Positions 44,001-54,780 of a stretch of DNA of 64,000 nucleotides are shown here, one piece after another. The DNA comes from Microdochium bolleyi (taxonomy: Eukaryota > Ascomycota > Sordariomycetes > Xylariales > Microdochiaceae): assembly GCA_001566295.1 (NCBI GenBank), contig KQ964246.1, positions 186,001 to 250,000 of the forward strand, in the 5' to 3' direction. The position numbers and the translations under genes are program-made. Numbering within the stretch: the first letter of the stretch is position 1; the number at the start of each line of letters is the position of its first letter. The notes under the pieces were generated by a model. That model did not search any database. It had not been told where the DNA came from and saw nothing but the letters and a program-made list of their open reading frames with translations.

Positions 44001-46371
44001 CGCCTTGCTGGCCACGATGCTCCTCCGCCTCGCCATCTTCGACCCGACCAGCCGCGACGACGTGCTCTGGACGCAGGAGCCCGAGCTGGCCCTGAGCGAG
44101 GCCGGCGCGCTCTACGTCCCCCGCGTGCTGGCCCTCGACGCGCCGAACCGGAGGAACGCCGCGCGGCGGCGCAGGGTCACGCAGCAGGTCGCCCTGCCTC
44201 ATCCGTCTCCAGGGGCGATGGCTGTCGTGCTAGAGCGCGGTCCGGGGGCGTCTTCTTCTTCTTCTCCATGGGAGCTCAAGACCGCCGAGTCGCTCGGGAC
44301 TAGCAGTCCGAAGGGGGCCAGAGGAGAAGGGGGGGTGCCCGTGCAAGTGACCACGTCCTCACTGCAGCGATTCACTTGTAACGACCGCGGCGACTCGGCT
44401 TCACCAGCACATTTGTTGATACATGTCTGTGTCGGCCGGGACGTGGCATCAGGTGAGAAAGTCGTCGCCCTGTCCGGAGTAAACAGCTCCCTCGTCGACA
44501 TTACCCAGAAACACCACGTCTTGCGGCGCTGGGCACGGTCCGACGACGACAACAACGACAACGGCGACGACGACCGGGCATGGCTGCAAGGGTTCCTGGC
44601 GCGGGCATGTGCCAGTCGCCTGCTTCTCGACGTCCACGGGCCAGCGTGGATCCACGGCGCTCCAGCGCAGCTCGGCGACGCTCTCAACGCCGTGGCCTGC
44701 GAGAAGGACATCACCATCTTCCAGACCACGTCGTCGACCGCAGGCGCAGCAGGTGCGGCAACAACATTTGTGCACCCATACGCGCGGGAGGACGACTTGC
44801 TCAGTCTCCCGCTCCCCAAGGGCCTGCGTACCTTGGTCGATCTCTCGACAAGTCAAAGTGGTGCTGCCATCAAGGCTCTGTGCTCCGCCCGGTCGGTCGA
44901 GATCAAGCAGGTGGACTGGGCCGACCTGACAGTTGGATTCGAGGTCGACGAGCTGGGCCATCTCGCCAAGAACCATGACGTCGTCGCCACGGAAAATGCT
45001 GGCAACGCCGTCGAGGGCGTCGTGACACTTGAACAGGCTATTGCTGGACTTCTGCCCATCGAGCAGCAGCTCTCGCCCACCGCCGTGGTGGACTGGTCCG
45101 CGGCCGAAACCGTGACCGCCGACGTCTCCCCCCTGGAGCATGGCCACTTATTCGCGCCCAACAAGACCTACCTGCTCTGCGGCATGACTGGCGACATGGG
45201 CATCTCGGTATGCCTCTGGATGGTCGAGCACGGCGCCCGCCACGTCGTGCTGATGAGCCGGAACCCAAACATCTCGCCCAGCATTCTGGGCCACATGGCC
45301 GGGAAATTCGGCGCCGACGTGCGCCCCGTCGCCGTCAACATCACCGAACTCGCCGGCCTGCGCGCCGCCGTCGCCGCCATCAGGGCCGACATGCCCCCCA
45401 TCGGCGGAGCCATGAACGGGGCCATGATCCTGCGAGACCGGCTGTTCCAGAACATGCCGTGGGACGACTTCGCGGCCGTGCTGGCGCCCAAGGTCGCCGG
45501 ATCGCGGAACCTGGACGCGGTGCTGCGCGAGGCCGAAGAGGCCGAGGAGGAGGAGGAGAGGAACCCGCTCGACTTCTTCATCTGCCTCTCGTCCATCACG
45601 TCCATCGCCGGCAACGTGGGGCAGTCGGCCTACGCGGCAGCGAACCAGTACATGACGGGCCTCGTGCGGCAGCGGCGCGGGCGCGGCCTGGCTGCGTCGG
45701 TGCTGCACATCGCCATCCTCACGGGCTTCGGCTACATCCACCGCAGCGACGCCGCGCACGCCGAGACCATGAACAAGGCCCTCCGCACGCGCTACCACAA
45801 CCAGGCAGAGCCGGACCTGCACGCGATGCTGGCCGAGGCCGTCGTCAGCGGCCGTATTCACAACGACCTTGACGTTGGCGCGGACAGCGGCGGTGAGCTC
45901 ATCACGGGTCTGCGGACCGCGTTCGAAGGCGAGGACAAGCAGCTGGCGGCGCAGGACCCGCGATTCGCACGGTATCTCCGGGACGGCGAGGGCGGTGATG
46001 ATGATGATGGAGACGCCAGCGCGGGCGCGGCGGCGATGAGCGTGCAGGCCCAGCTGGCCGAGGTCGGCGGCGCCGAGGGCGACGCGGGCCAGCAGCGCGC
46101 GGTGCTGGAGAAGGCCTTCGCCGCCGCGCTGGGCCGGCTGCTCGAGATGGACCCGGCCGCGGTCGACCCGGCGCGGCCCGTCGCCAGCCTGGGCGTCGAC
46201 TCGCTGGTCGCGATCCGGATCCGCGAGTGGATGCTGCGCGAGATGGGCGTCGACGTGTCCGTCATCAAGGTCATGTCGGACACGTACCCCATGTCGCGCA
46301 TGTGCGATGACGCCCTGGTTAGCTGGCGCAAGCAGCAGAAGAAGAAGGACAAGGATGTGTTGGCTCGCTAG
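38027..46371 (+). CDS. Highly reducing type I polyketide synthase, KS-AT-DH-MT-(ER vestige)-KR-ACP
   Basis: Four exons (38027-38221, 38297-38773, 38870-39188, 39275-46371) give 2,695 residues. KS (about 10-435) has Cys183 in DTACSSS, His322 in EAHGTGT and His369 in IGHTEG. AT (about 598-910) has GHSSGE with Ser699. DH (about 1030-1330) has His1063 in WLAGHVIQGEVLFP and Asp1262 in PVDTAAQ. A poly-Gln linker follows. The methyltransferase (about 1480-1720) has VDVGAGSGG at 1547. Residues about 1740-2270 fill the ER position but show no MDR cofactor loop. KR (about 2275-2480) has MTGDMG, Ser2437 and Tyr2450. ACP has GVDSL with Ser2640. Nothing follows the ACP. The layout resembles LovB-type synthases and the PKS halves of PKS-NRPS hybrids that use a trans-ER, here the divergent neighbour. 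It should make a methylated, partly reduced polyketide in the cytosol. Confidence 0.93.
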
Positions 46372-47879
46372 GTGCCTGGAGGTTCTGGGTATATTGGTCA
46401 AGATCTGTTGCTCAGGATACCAGGAAACGGTAGAACTGGGAAGTGGCGGAGTTTAAACATCGAGATCTCGTGGTCGGAGGATGAATTTCCTGAGGTTGGA
46501 CATGCCACTATTTGTAATAATTCTCTTTTCTGATTTCGCACAGGGAAACTATGGTCGTGCTTTTGGGGTTCGGCGTCGGCGGAATAGGATTGGTTGACAT
46601 CGCTGGAGGATGCTTGTTTTCACCAGTTTTCTTAAACTTCTTTCCGTACTGGAAGACAATCTGCGTTCCTTGCACAGTCAATATTTACTTTACGACCCAG
46701 TTCTCCGTCCCAGGTAGACTTCCCGGAACGTGGTATACCCCTTCTCCTGCTGACAAGATCTTTCCATGATGCGGGCAGCTTTGGCAAATCAATTTACTCT
46801 TGTCATTTGCCAGTCTTGCTGGGCATTATCTCTTTCTCAGCTTTCCATCCCCCCCCGAAGGTCGTAGATACATAAAATTCAGGGCAGTCCGAATATTGCA
46901 TTGGAGCCTGAGCGATGGAGGGAGCTATAAGTATCCTAAGTTAGCTAAACGGACGCGTCAATGTTAGCCATCAGTCCTTTACGTAATCGCCATATCTTTG
47001 ACATAATCTTTGCGTCTTACGAGCACTGGAAGGTCAGCCACACTATCTCACAGAAATACTTCGACCCGTTAAGGCTGGTTTCTAAGGGAAGGTCTGTAGC
47101 ATACGCTATACTCTTCCCTTTCACCAGCTACGCTTTATTCCAATGACGGCGAGTTCTGCATGCTTAGCATCAGGAGCGAGGTACTGGGCACGTCCATCTC
47201 AACACAGCCTAGCCATTCATCACAGTGATCTAGCGACTACGGCTTTGTCGGAGCAGTGACGATACAAGTATCTGTTTCCGAAACTATCAGTTGTCATGGC
47301 CCGGTCTGGGTGTGAATTACGATACTGTTACCTTTGAAAACCACTCATGTAAGTAAAGGTTTGATATGTGGTCGGAACTAAACCTATTGAAAGGACCAAT
47401 ACCCATCCCAATGCAAGAGTCTGAGATGATGCATTTTCCATGCCGGATGCCGCTTGTTGCAGTCTCTTGGACAGTCCGGAGTGCCGGCTTAATCTAAATG
47501 CCGAACAGTTAGCCTGGCAAGGGTCGGTAACCTTAAATTGGAGGGCTGAATGGCGCGACGGCTCGTCTTGGACTGGTGGCTTCGCTTAGCCTTAGTCAAG
47601 TCTGGAACCTGGACAGGGCTCATCGTCTCGGGGAGAGAAGTCTGTCCGTGCCGTCGGAGAGTTCGGAAATTTTGGAAGCCGCATAAGCACACCTCAGAGA
47701 CGCGAGGCTTGAAAGTTGACTGGTTCTGACGGCCTTATATGTCGCAAGTGTGACACTCGTCAATGGACGGCAAATCACAAGCAGCTAGCACCTTTCCTCC
47801 ACGCCTGTATCTGCTTCTGGTGGAGACCAACTTGGCCAGCCATTGCATCAACCAACACCAGAGCACGATTTCCGAAACA
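46372..47879. other. Intergenic, right side of the PKS gene
   Basis: About 1.5 kb holds the PKS 3' region and the promoter of the SDR gene. I see no gene, repeat or clear regulatory motif. Confidence 0.5.
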
Positions 47880-48815
47880 ATGGGTGTATCAGCCAGCAAA
47901 AGTGTCGCGTTCAGCCCCGAACGTGACATTCCTTCTCTCAAGGACAAAGTAATCTTAGTGACAGGCGGTACGAGCGGTCTAGGCAAGCAGTCGATCCTCG
48001 AGCTTGCCAAGCATGGGCCCAAGACGATCTGGCTTGGAGCTCGGAACACGACTAAGGCTCAAGCAACCATCAACGAGATTCAGGCCCAGGTACCCGGGGC
48101 AAGCATCAAGTCCATTGAGATGGAGCTTTCTTCCCTCTCATCCGTCCGCGCATCGGCTCAAAAGGTCATTGATAGCTCAGAACGACTTGACATTCTCCTG
48201 CTCAACGCGGGCGTTATGAGTGTGCCCCCAGGGACCACCAAAGAAGGCTATGAGATCCAGTTCGGCACCAACCACGTGGGCCATGCCATGCTTACCAAGC
48301 TACTGCTGCCGCTCCTCCTCAAGACAGCCGATGAACATGGCAGCGCTCGGGTGACGGTCCTCTCCTCGACTGTCCACACCATGGCGCCTTCCGATGGCAT
48401 TGACTTTGGTACGCTCAAGACCTCGGCTGTGCAGATGAGTGGCTTGGCGCGCTACGGGCAGAGCAAGCTTGCAAACGCGCTCTTTGCAAAGGAGCTGGCA
48501 CGGCGGTATCCTCAGCTCACAGTAGCTTCGGTCCATCCCGGCGTCGTTAAGACGAACCTCTCCACCACAATGAGGGAGAACAGTTGGCTTGGAGGGCTTG
48601 CCTTTGGACTACTTGTCTTTTTCCTCGGCGTGAATATTCCTACGGGAACACTGAATCAGCTCTGGGCCTCAGTTTCCAAGGACGTCGTATCTGGCACCTA
48701 TTATGAGCCCGTCGGTCTGACAGGCAAAGGGTCCGCACTCACTGAAGATGAGACGCTCGCGAAGAAGTTGTGGGGATGGACCGAGAAGGAGCTTAGAGCT
48801 CATGGGGCCAAGTAG
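47880..48815 (+). CDS. Short-chain dehydrogenase/reductase (retinol-dehydrogenase/WWOX-like)
   Basis: This is a single exon of 311 residues, begun at ATG 47880 (MGVSASKS..), because the upstream part of the open frame lacks family sequence. The Rossmann motif TGGTSGLG, the NAG segment (LLLNAGVM), NHVGHAMLTKLLLP, the catalytic Ser in VLSSTVH and YGQSK (Tyr192, Lys196) are all present. The C-terminal part has a hydrophobic helix (LAFGLLVFFLGV), so it may be membrane-associated. SDRs of this branch act on lipid-like alcohols and ketones with NAD(P)H. It lies 1.5 kb after the PKS and could oxidise or reduce the polyketide, but it could equally be a general metabolic gene just outside the cluster. 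Confidence 0.87.
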   Translation: MGVSASKSVAFSPERDIPSLKDKVILVTGGTSGLGKQSILELAKHGPKTIWLGARNTTKAQATINEIQAQVPGASIKSIEMELSSLSSVRASAQKVIDSSERLDILLLNAGVMSVPPGTTKEGYEIQFGTNHVGHAMLTKLLLPLLLKTADEHGSARVTVLSSTVHTMAPSDGIDFGTLKTSAVQMSGLARYGQSKLANALFAKELARRYPQLTVASVHPGVVKTNLSTTMRENSWLGGLAFGLLVFFLGVNIPTGTLNQLWASVSKDVVSGTYYEPVGLTGKGSALTEDETLAKKLWGWTEKELRAHGAK

Positions 48816-50964
48816 TGATTCGATACCGCTCGCTCTCGGTGAAGGGTCATATTATATCCACGTAGACACTTAGTCTTATAAACAAGGCCGCACGAGCACG
48901 GTGAGCTTTGAATGATTGCAATATTCTCATGTGCGACCCGTGACTTTGACCGTGGATTGGCTACCGTCAAGCCATGCACACCCATCTCCCGGAGTAAGGC
49001 GACACGGAAAGGTTCACGACAAGGCTGCTCGGCCTCCTATTGCCACGAATTTACATCGTGATGATGTTCAAAACCCGAGAGGTCATGGCCGCCTGCTGCT
49101 GGGCTACGATCATGGTGGACTCCAAGCAAGAAATTGACGTGGGGAGTTTCAGCATGACAGGAGGTGATGTCAGAAAAGTACAGTACTGGGCGTTACTATC
49201 AAGGCTGCGGTCGCCAACTCGTTGCTGAACCAGATATAGAGCTCTTACTTCAAGTAGTTGACCACTAAGCCACCAAAGCAGTTGTCGTTGAAGTTAGACT
49301 ATAATGATAATGCAGTGGAAAGATGCAGGTAGGGATGGCTGTCCTAGTGGAAATCACACGGCCAACGCAGTACTGCACGTACAAAAAGTACACACAGTAC
49401 ACATGCGCCCAGGCAAGAGTCGCGCGCCTTGCGATTATGAACTTGTTTTATTGCCTAGCTTTGTTCCGCGGCTATCCCATCCGTCTTTTGAGCTTGGCGA
49501 AAGATACACACCACCTCATTCCCAGCCTGCTGGCCGACGTGTATTGGGCATGCTTTCTAATAACGGTGGAAAAGAGCGGTATCGTACTATGGCTTGACAG
49601 ACTTCAATGTCAAACGTCCGCCAAAGTTTATGGCCGTTCTTCGACTTGGATTTGGGCAGTGACAGGTCCCCGCACGACAATGTGTCTACACGACTGCTCA
49701 TAAGTACTTATAGTGTTGGTGGCTCACAGCTGGTACTGCAGGTGCAGAAGGTTGTGGCGACGAGATAAGAAGCACATGCTGATTGAGGATGCAGAGAGGT
49801 AAGCGAGCCAGACATGGGTCAGAAGGGTGTTCTTAGCCTATCTTTTGGGTTCCTGTGTTGCAGATTTTTGAGATGGGCAGGCCACTCTCGGCTACCACCA
49901 CGCAGTCCCTACCCTGCCGTGCCCTCGGCAAAAGAAACTCCTGCTTGCTGTGTACGATCATGTGCAGGGCCTTGGATGCACGAACAGGGGTCAGCAAATC
50001 AAGCTCTCGGGGAACAACCGCCACAGAGCTTAACGTGGGACCCTTGTGGAGCGAATCTCACATGTGTCGACACTGTTACCCGTCATTTCGAGCCTTAGCA
50101 TGCGATGCCATGCATGGCGACGCCTTGCTGAGGCATACCGACTCTCATTGCTATAATTAAGCATGGCTATCATCCCCCATGGAGCCGCACCGCTCCGATC
50201 ACACCGTCGTCAGCTTTGGTGAGCAAGCCGATGCATCGACATGACTCTAGGCCAACAAGCATTGTGGTTGCACCGTGTGGCTGAAACAATTTGCCGTGAT
50301 TTGCCAGGCAGAGGCTAGGATGCATGCATGCACATGTCGTGAAACGCTGACCTCTTTCCCTATCTACCTGCCTAGGTGGGCAGACATTTCGGTTAGCCTA
50401 TCCCTCGATGTACTCAAGGGCTTGCGCATGGGTAACCTTGACTTGGCCGGGCAGGGTCCCGGGTCCAGATCCCAATGGATCAGCGTCGCGCATATGGCAA
50501 ATGCAACCACGGCCGCCTGCTGAGTGAGCCTGCCACGACAGCGACGCCCTTCACCCCACACGGTGAAAGGTCCAGCCACTTGGAAGGGTGAGATCCCGGC
50601 ATGCCCGGGGAGCACGCTCAAGATCTCAATGTGACTGGTGCGATATCGTCTGGGGATGCTTGTCCAGGATCTGACGTGCAGATCGTGGTCGCAGTTGTTG
50701 GTAGAGAGTGCAGTCAGCCAACAGTGGTACAGGGTACAACATTATTACCCGAGAAAGGATATGAAGGAGCAATTCCCTGAATCATGGATTCTGGCGGCCC
50801 GTCTCTCGTTCTCAACTACTAATAGACTGTGCTGCTCCAGTCTGTCCGCGGTCGGGCCGGTTTTGTGTTGCAACTTCGACGCCTGGGCTCCTTTCTCTCC
50901 TCTTTTCTTTTTTCTCTTCTCTTCACAAGTCTCCTTCCCTGTGCACCACTCCCAGTCTTTCCCA
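48816..50964. other. Intergenic, no gene seen
   Basis: About 2.1 kb with only short frames. A pyrimidine-rich tract at its right end is listed separately. This is the likely right border of the polyketide cluster. Confidence 0.5.
50889..50925 (+). promoter_or_regulatory. CT-rich tract before the permease start
   Basis: A near-pure pyrimidine run ends about 40 bp before ATG 50965. Such CT boxes often mark the transcription start in filamentous fungi. Confidence 0.4.
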
Positions 50965-52731
50965 ATGTCGGAGGTCAAGCAGGCCATGGATGGCCGCGAT
51001 GGCGCAGTGCCGAAAGTCGAGGTCGGCTCCGCCTCGGATTCAGACATGATCACGGATACGGAATCGCAAGCCTGGGACAAGGCAGCCACGAAGAAGCTGC
51101 TTCGCAAGCTCGACTGGCACTTGATCCCGTTCATGAGTCTGATCTACTTGTTAGTGACATCTCCACATTCACTCACATGGACAGCCCTGCTAACCAATTT
51201 GCAGGCTCTGCTTCCTCGACCGCACCAACATCGGCAACGCCCGCCTCGACAACCTCGAGCAAGATCTACACCTGAAAGGCCTCCAGTACAACGACTGTCT
51301 CGCAGTTCTCTTCCCCTTTTATATAGCCGCGGAGATCCCGAGTAACATTATGTTGAAGAAGACGAGGCCGTCCGTCTGGCTGACGCTCATCATGGTGCTC
51401 TGGTCCGCCTCCATGATCGCGCAGGGCTTCGTGAAAAACTACGAAGGCCTCATGACCACCAGGGTCTTCCTCGGCGTCTTCGAGGGCGGTCTCTTCCCCG
51501 GGGTGAACTACTACATCTCGGAATGGTACTGTCGCCACGAGAGGGGGTTCCGGATGGCCATGTTCTTCTCCGCCGCCACCCTCGCCGGTGCCTTTGGCGG
51601 TATCCTGGCCCGAGCCATCGCGGAGATGTCCGGTGCCGGTGGGCTCTCCGCTTGGAGCTGGATCTTCATCTTGGAGGGATTGGCGAGCATCCTCGTCTCG
51701 TTCACCGCTTACTGGGCCATCAATGACTATCCTTCCACGTAAGCAGATCTCCCCTTGGGGCCCAGAAATTTGCTTTCTTGTTTACTAAACACCTTTCCAA
51801 TCCAGGGCCAAGTTCCTCAGCGACGACGAGCGCCGAGAAGTCAAGCGCCGCCTGTTGGCCGACACCGGCCACCTTTCCAACGAGTTCGACATGAAGTACG
51901 TGTGGCAGGCCATCAAGGACTGGAAGATCTACATCCACATGCTCATCTGCATGGCCGGCTTCTGCCCCATCTACTCCTTCTCGCTGTTCCTGCCCACCAT
52001 CATCAAGAACATGGGCTACTCGGCCAACAACGCGCAGCTCATGAGCGTGCCGCCGTACGTCTTCGCGTGCATCTTCACCATCGCCGCCAGCTGGTTCGCC
52101 GACAGGGTGCAGCAGCGCGGCGTGTTCCTGCTCGGGTTCCAGCTCGTCGGCATCCTGGGCTTCGCGCTCCTCGCGGGGAGTGCCAACTCTACGATCCAGT
52201 ACACAGGTACTGTGTTTGCGGCTATTGGTGAGTCAAGTCTTTTGCACTCTTTGCTCTCGCACTGCGGATCATCACTAATCCTGTGCGAAAAGGCATCTAC
52301 CCTCAGATCCCTCTCGGCATGGCCTGGAACGGCGCGAACATCGGCGGCAGTCTCAAGCGCGGAACTGGCATCGCGATGCAGGTCATGGGCGGCAACTGCG
52401 GCGGCATCATCGCTTCGTACGTCTACCTCACGCGGGACGGACCGCGGTTCATCATCGGCCACAGCATCTTGATCGGTATTATCAGGTATGTTCCTTTTTT
52501 TAAGGCCTTCATCTTTCACTTGACACACGGGGAGGGACACAAAGTTGTCTAACACTGCCCAACAGCATGGCGTTCTTCCTGACGCTGTTCATGACCGTCT
52601 GGGTCCGGCGCGAGAACGCGCGGCGCGACAAGATTGCGAGCGAGGCTGGAGTGCAGCAGTTGACAGAGGAGCAGAAGCTGAACGAGCGGGAGCTTGCCGA
52701 TAACGTGCCGTGGTTCCGATACACCCCGTGA
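50965..52731 (+). CDS. MFS permease, allantoate/anion:cation symporter type (Dal5-like)
   Basis: Five exons (50965-51149, 51205-51738, 51806-52227, 52293-52485, 52566-52731) keep phase and give 499 residues. After an acidic N-terminal tail come KLDWHLIPFMSLIYL, the FLDRTNIGNARL motif that defines this family, FPFYIAAEIPSNIMLKK, TTRVFLGVFEGGLFPGVNYY and SEWYCRHERGFRMAMFFSAA. The second half has WKIYIHMLICMAGFCPIYSF, YPQIPLGMAWNGANIGG and a C-terminal RRENARRDK tail. Members import allantoate, nicotinate, pantothenate, biotin or similar organic anions with protons at the plasma membrane; the substrate cannot be read from the sequence. The last codon lies in a GTGAG context, so a further small exon is possible. 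No functional link to its neighbours is evident. Confidence 0.9.
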
Positions 52732-53090
52732 GTTAGCGTAGGTGAAGCTCGAGCGGCTACGAGCAGCATGGACTTACGTCCACAAGATGACAGTCATATA
52801 TGGGTACAATAACCTAGTCTACGACGGGACATAAGGACAACATGATGCGATTGCATTGTGATCACAGCGGCCTGCCTGTGGACTGCTCAAGCCGCTTTGT
52901 CACAAGCGTGTAGCTACTAAAAGAATTGTGGGTGATGCCTCCCTCTCGCGTCCTCCTGTTACGAAATCCTAGATCCTGTCGTTGGTACTTTCAGGGGTAG
53001 TCTCGGTATGACTACAAGCAGAATCGAGTAGAGCGTTACGACAAATAACGCAATCGCGGTCAAAGGAACGGCCAATGAAGTAGTTGGCAC
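52732..53090. other. Intergenic, convergent 3' ends
   Basis: A short gap between the permease (+) and the kinase-like gene (-), without recognisable elements. Confidence 0.5.
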
Positions 53091-54212
53091 TCACTGTATC
53101 ACGCATGAAGACCTCGACTTCTCCTCCGACCACTCCAACAATCCTTCATCAAGCAACTTCTGACAGTCTCTCCGCATCGTCTCACCATAATCCCTGCTCA
53201 ATATCGCCTTCCATTCCATCTCCCCTGCACCAGGAAACAACCTGTGGATTCGTTCACCCAGTTCCCTGATGGACGCAAATCTGCCCATCCAGCAGTCGCG
53301 AATGACGCAGTCCAGAACATCTCCTTCCAGATCAAGCGGCGGCTCTACGGCACCCTCCCGCAGCATCGCGAAGATCTCGTCATCGTCAGGCTTGCCCCGC
53401 CAGGATCGTCCCGGTCCGCGGTACGGCTCGTGGCCGCGCGTGACAGCGTAGACGAGCGAGCCGAAGTCGAACTGCGCCGACTCGGCTCCGAACTCTCGGA
53501 ACCGCTGCCGGGAACACTCGTTCTCGTCGTGGTTCTGGTCCATGTTATAGTCCTCGCTGCCATCGACTTCGATACCCCCTTGTTCGTCTTCGTGGGCGTC
53601 CTTATCGTCCTCCCCGTCCGGCCTTACCGAGGCGGACCCGTCCCGCGTTGGCATGAATGAGCCCAAGCACCCGTGAGGAGAGTCCCACGCCCTCCCAATC
53701 TCCACGACATAAGCGAGTCCGCATATTTTTACATGCTCCCCGTCGTCAAGCAGGACCTTGCTCACGTCCAGACCCCCGTGCACGAGCCCGAGCCCCTCGA
53801 GCCACGCCATGCCCGCGGCGATTTCCACCGCCCAGCGCTCCACGAGGTGCCGCGGCTCGAGCCGTAGGATCCGACTCAGCGTGAGCACATCGTCGGACAT
53901 ATGCTCGCTGTTGGCGCGCAGCCGGTCCCCGAGCGACCCCCGGGCGTAGAAGGGCAGGAAGTTGGCGTCGCGGGTGCAGAGGAAGCTCTGGATCACGAAC
54001 GGCGACGGGTCGGCGCCGGACTCGGCGAGGCGTGCGTAGACTGCGGCCTCGCGGGCAAAGATGGGAATCTTGTACGGGGACGTGCACGCGTACTTGATCG
54101 CGACGATGGTGGCGTCGCTCAGAGTGAGCTTCCGGACGACACCGGACGATCGGAGACACAGATGGGTCGATCGCTCGCGGAGCGCAGGTGGGATCTTGAT
54201 GGTGCGGCCCAT
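53091..54212 (-). CDS. Protein-kinase-like protein, predicted pseudokinase
   Basis: This is a single 373-residue exon from ATG 54212. The kinase fold is visible: TIVAIKY with the ATP-site Lys40, a possible helix-C Glu55 (AREAAVYARL), LPFYARGSLGDRL for the hinge, an APE-like region and the GSLVYAVTRGHEPYRG helix-F segment typical of fungal kinase-like proteins. The catalytic loop reads HGGLDVSK (145-152), so both the HRD Asp (Gly147) and the following Asn (Lys152) are gone. The DFG motif reads ICGLA, without Asp. A long acidic insert (about 195-240) sits in the activation segment. With the catalytic base and the metal ligand both lost, phosphotransfer is unlikely and a scaffold role is more probable. 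The parent family is the expanded group of small Ser/Thr-kinase-like genes of Pezizomycotina. Confidence 0.8.
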   Translation of the reverse strand: MGRTIKIPPALRERSTHLCLRSSGVVRKLTLSDATIVAIKYACTSPYKIPIFAREAAVYARLAESGADPSPFVIQSFLCTRDANFLPFYARGSLGDRLRANSEHMSDDVLTLSRILRLEPRHLVERWAVEIAAGMAWLEGLGLVHGGLDVSKVLLDDGEHVKICGLAYVVEIGRAWDSPHGCLGSFMPTRDGSASVRPDGEDDKDAHEDEQGGIEVDGSEDYNMDQNHDENECSRQRFREFGAESAQFDFGSLVYAVTRGHEPYRGPGRSWRGKPDDDEIFAMLREGAVEPPLDLEGDVLDCVIRDCWMGRFASIRELGERIHRLFPGAGEMEWKAILSRDYGETMRRDCQKLLDEGLLEWSEEKSRSSCVIQ

Positions 54213-54780
54213 TCCGCGTGTTTGGTACGGATTTGACGCTGGAAAGGGTCAGTTGTGGAAGAACAAGGCGTCATTGGGGATCTGCCAGTTGCGAAGGGTT
54301 AAGTCTTATGACTTCTGGGTATCGTACCCGGTGTAGCCACCGTACCCCGAGGCATTATGACCGTCGTTGCCTGATCCCTGCCAACCCAGATCACGTTCAG
54401 CACTGCCATTAATACGTTTACCCATTGGAGGTCATGGTCAGCACGCGGCCATCATAGGTGGAACCTGAAGGATTTGAACGCCTCGGAACAGCACCACAAG
54501 AGAAGATTCCGCAAGCGCGTGATTCTCCTGAGGTGCCACTCTGTTGACGCGGCTGGCGATCCACGTCTGGTAGGGACGAGTCTGTCTTCGAAAATTCTAC
54601 GTCGAGTATGTCATGCGTGTGGCACCATGGTCGATGCTCAATCGCAGAATCACGAGAATTCCACACGGCCCTACAAAGGACATATCTGAGCACGTGTACG
54701 TTGCTTCCAAAGTCAGTCGCGAGTCTAGTTTGATGAACTTGGTAATAGTCAGATACTTCTCACCTTCGAACGAACACCCC
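54213..54780. other. Intergenic
   Basis: This stretch holds the promoter of the pseudokinase gene and the 3' end of the next minus-strand gene. Nothing else is seen. Confidence 0.5.
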
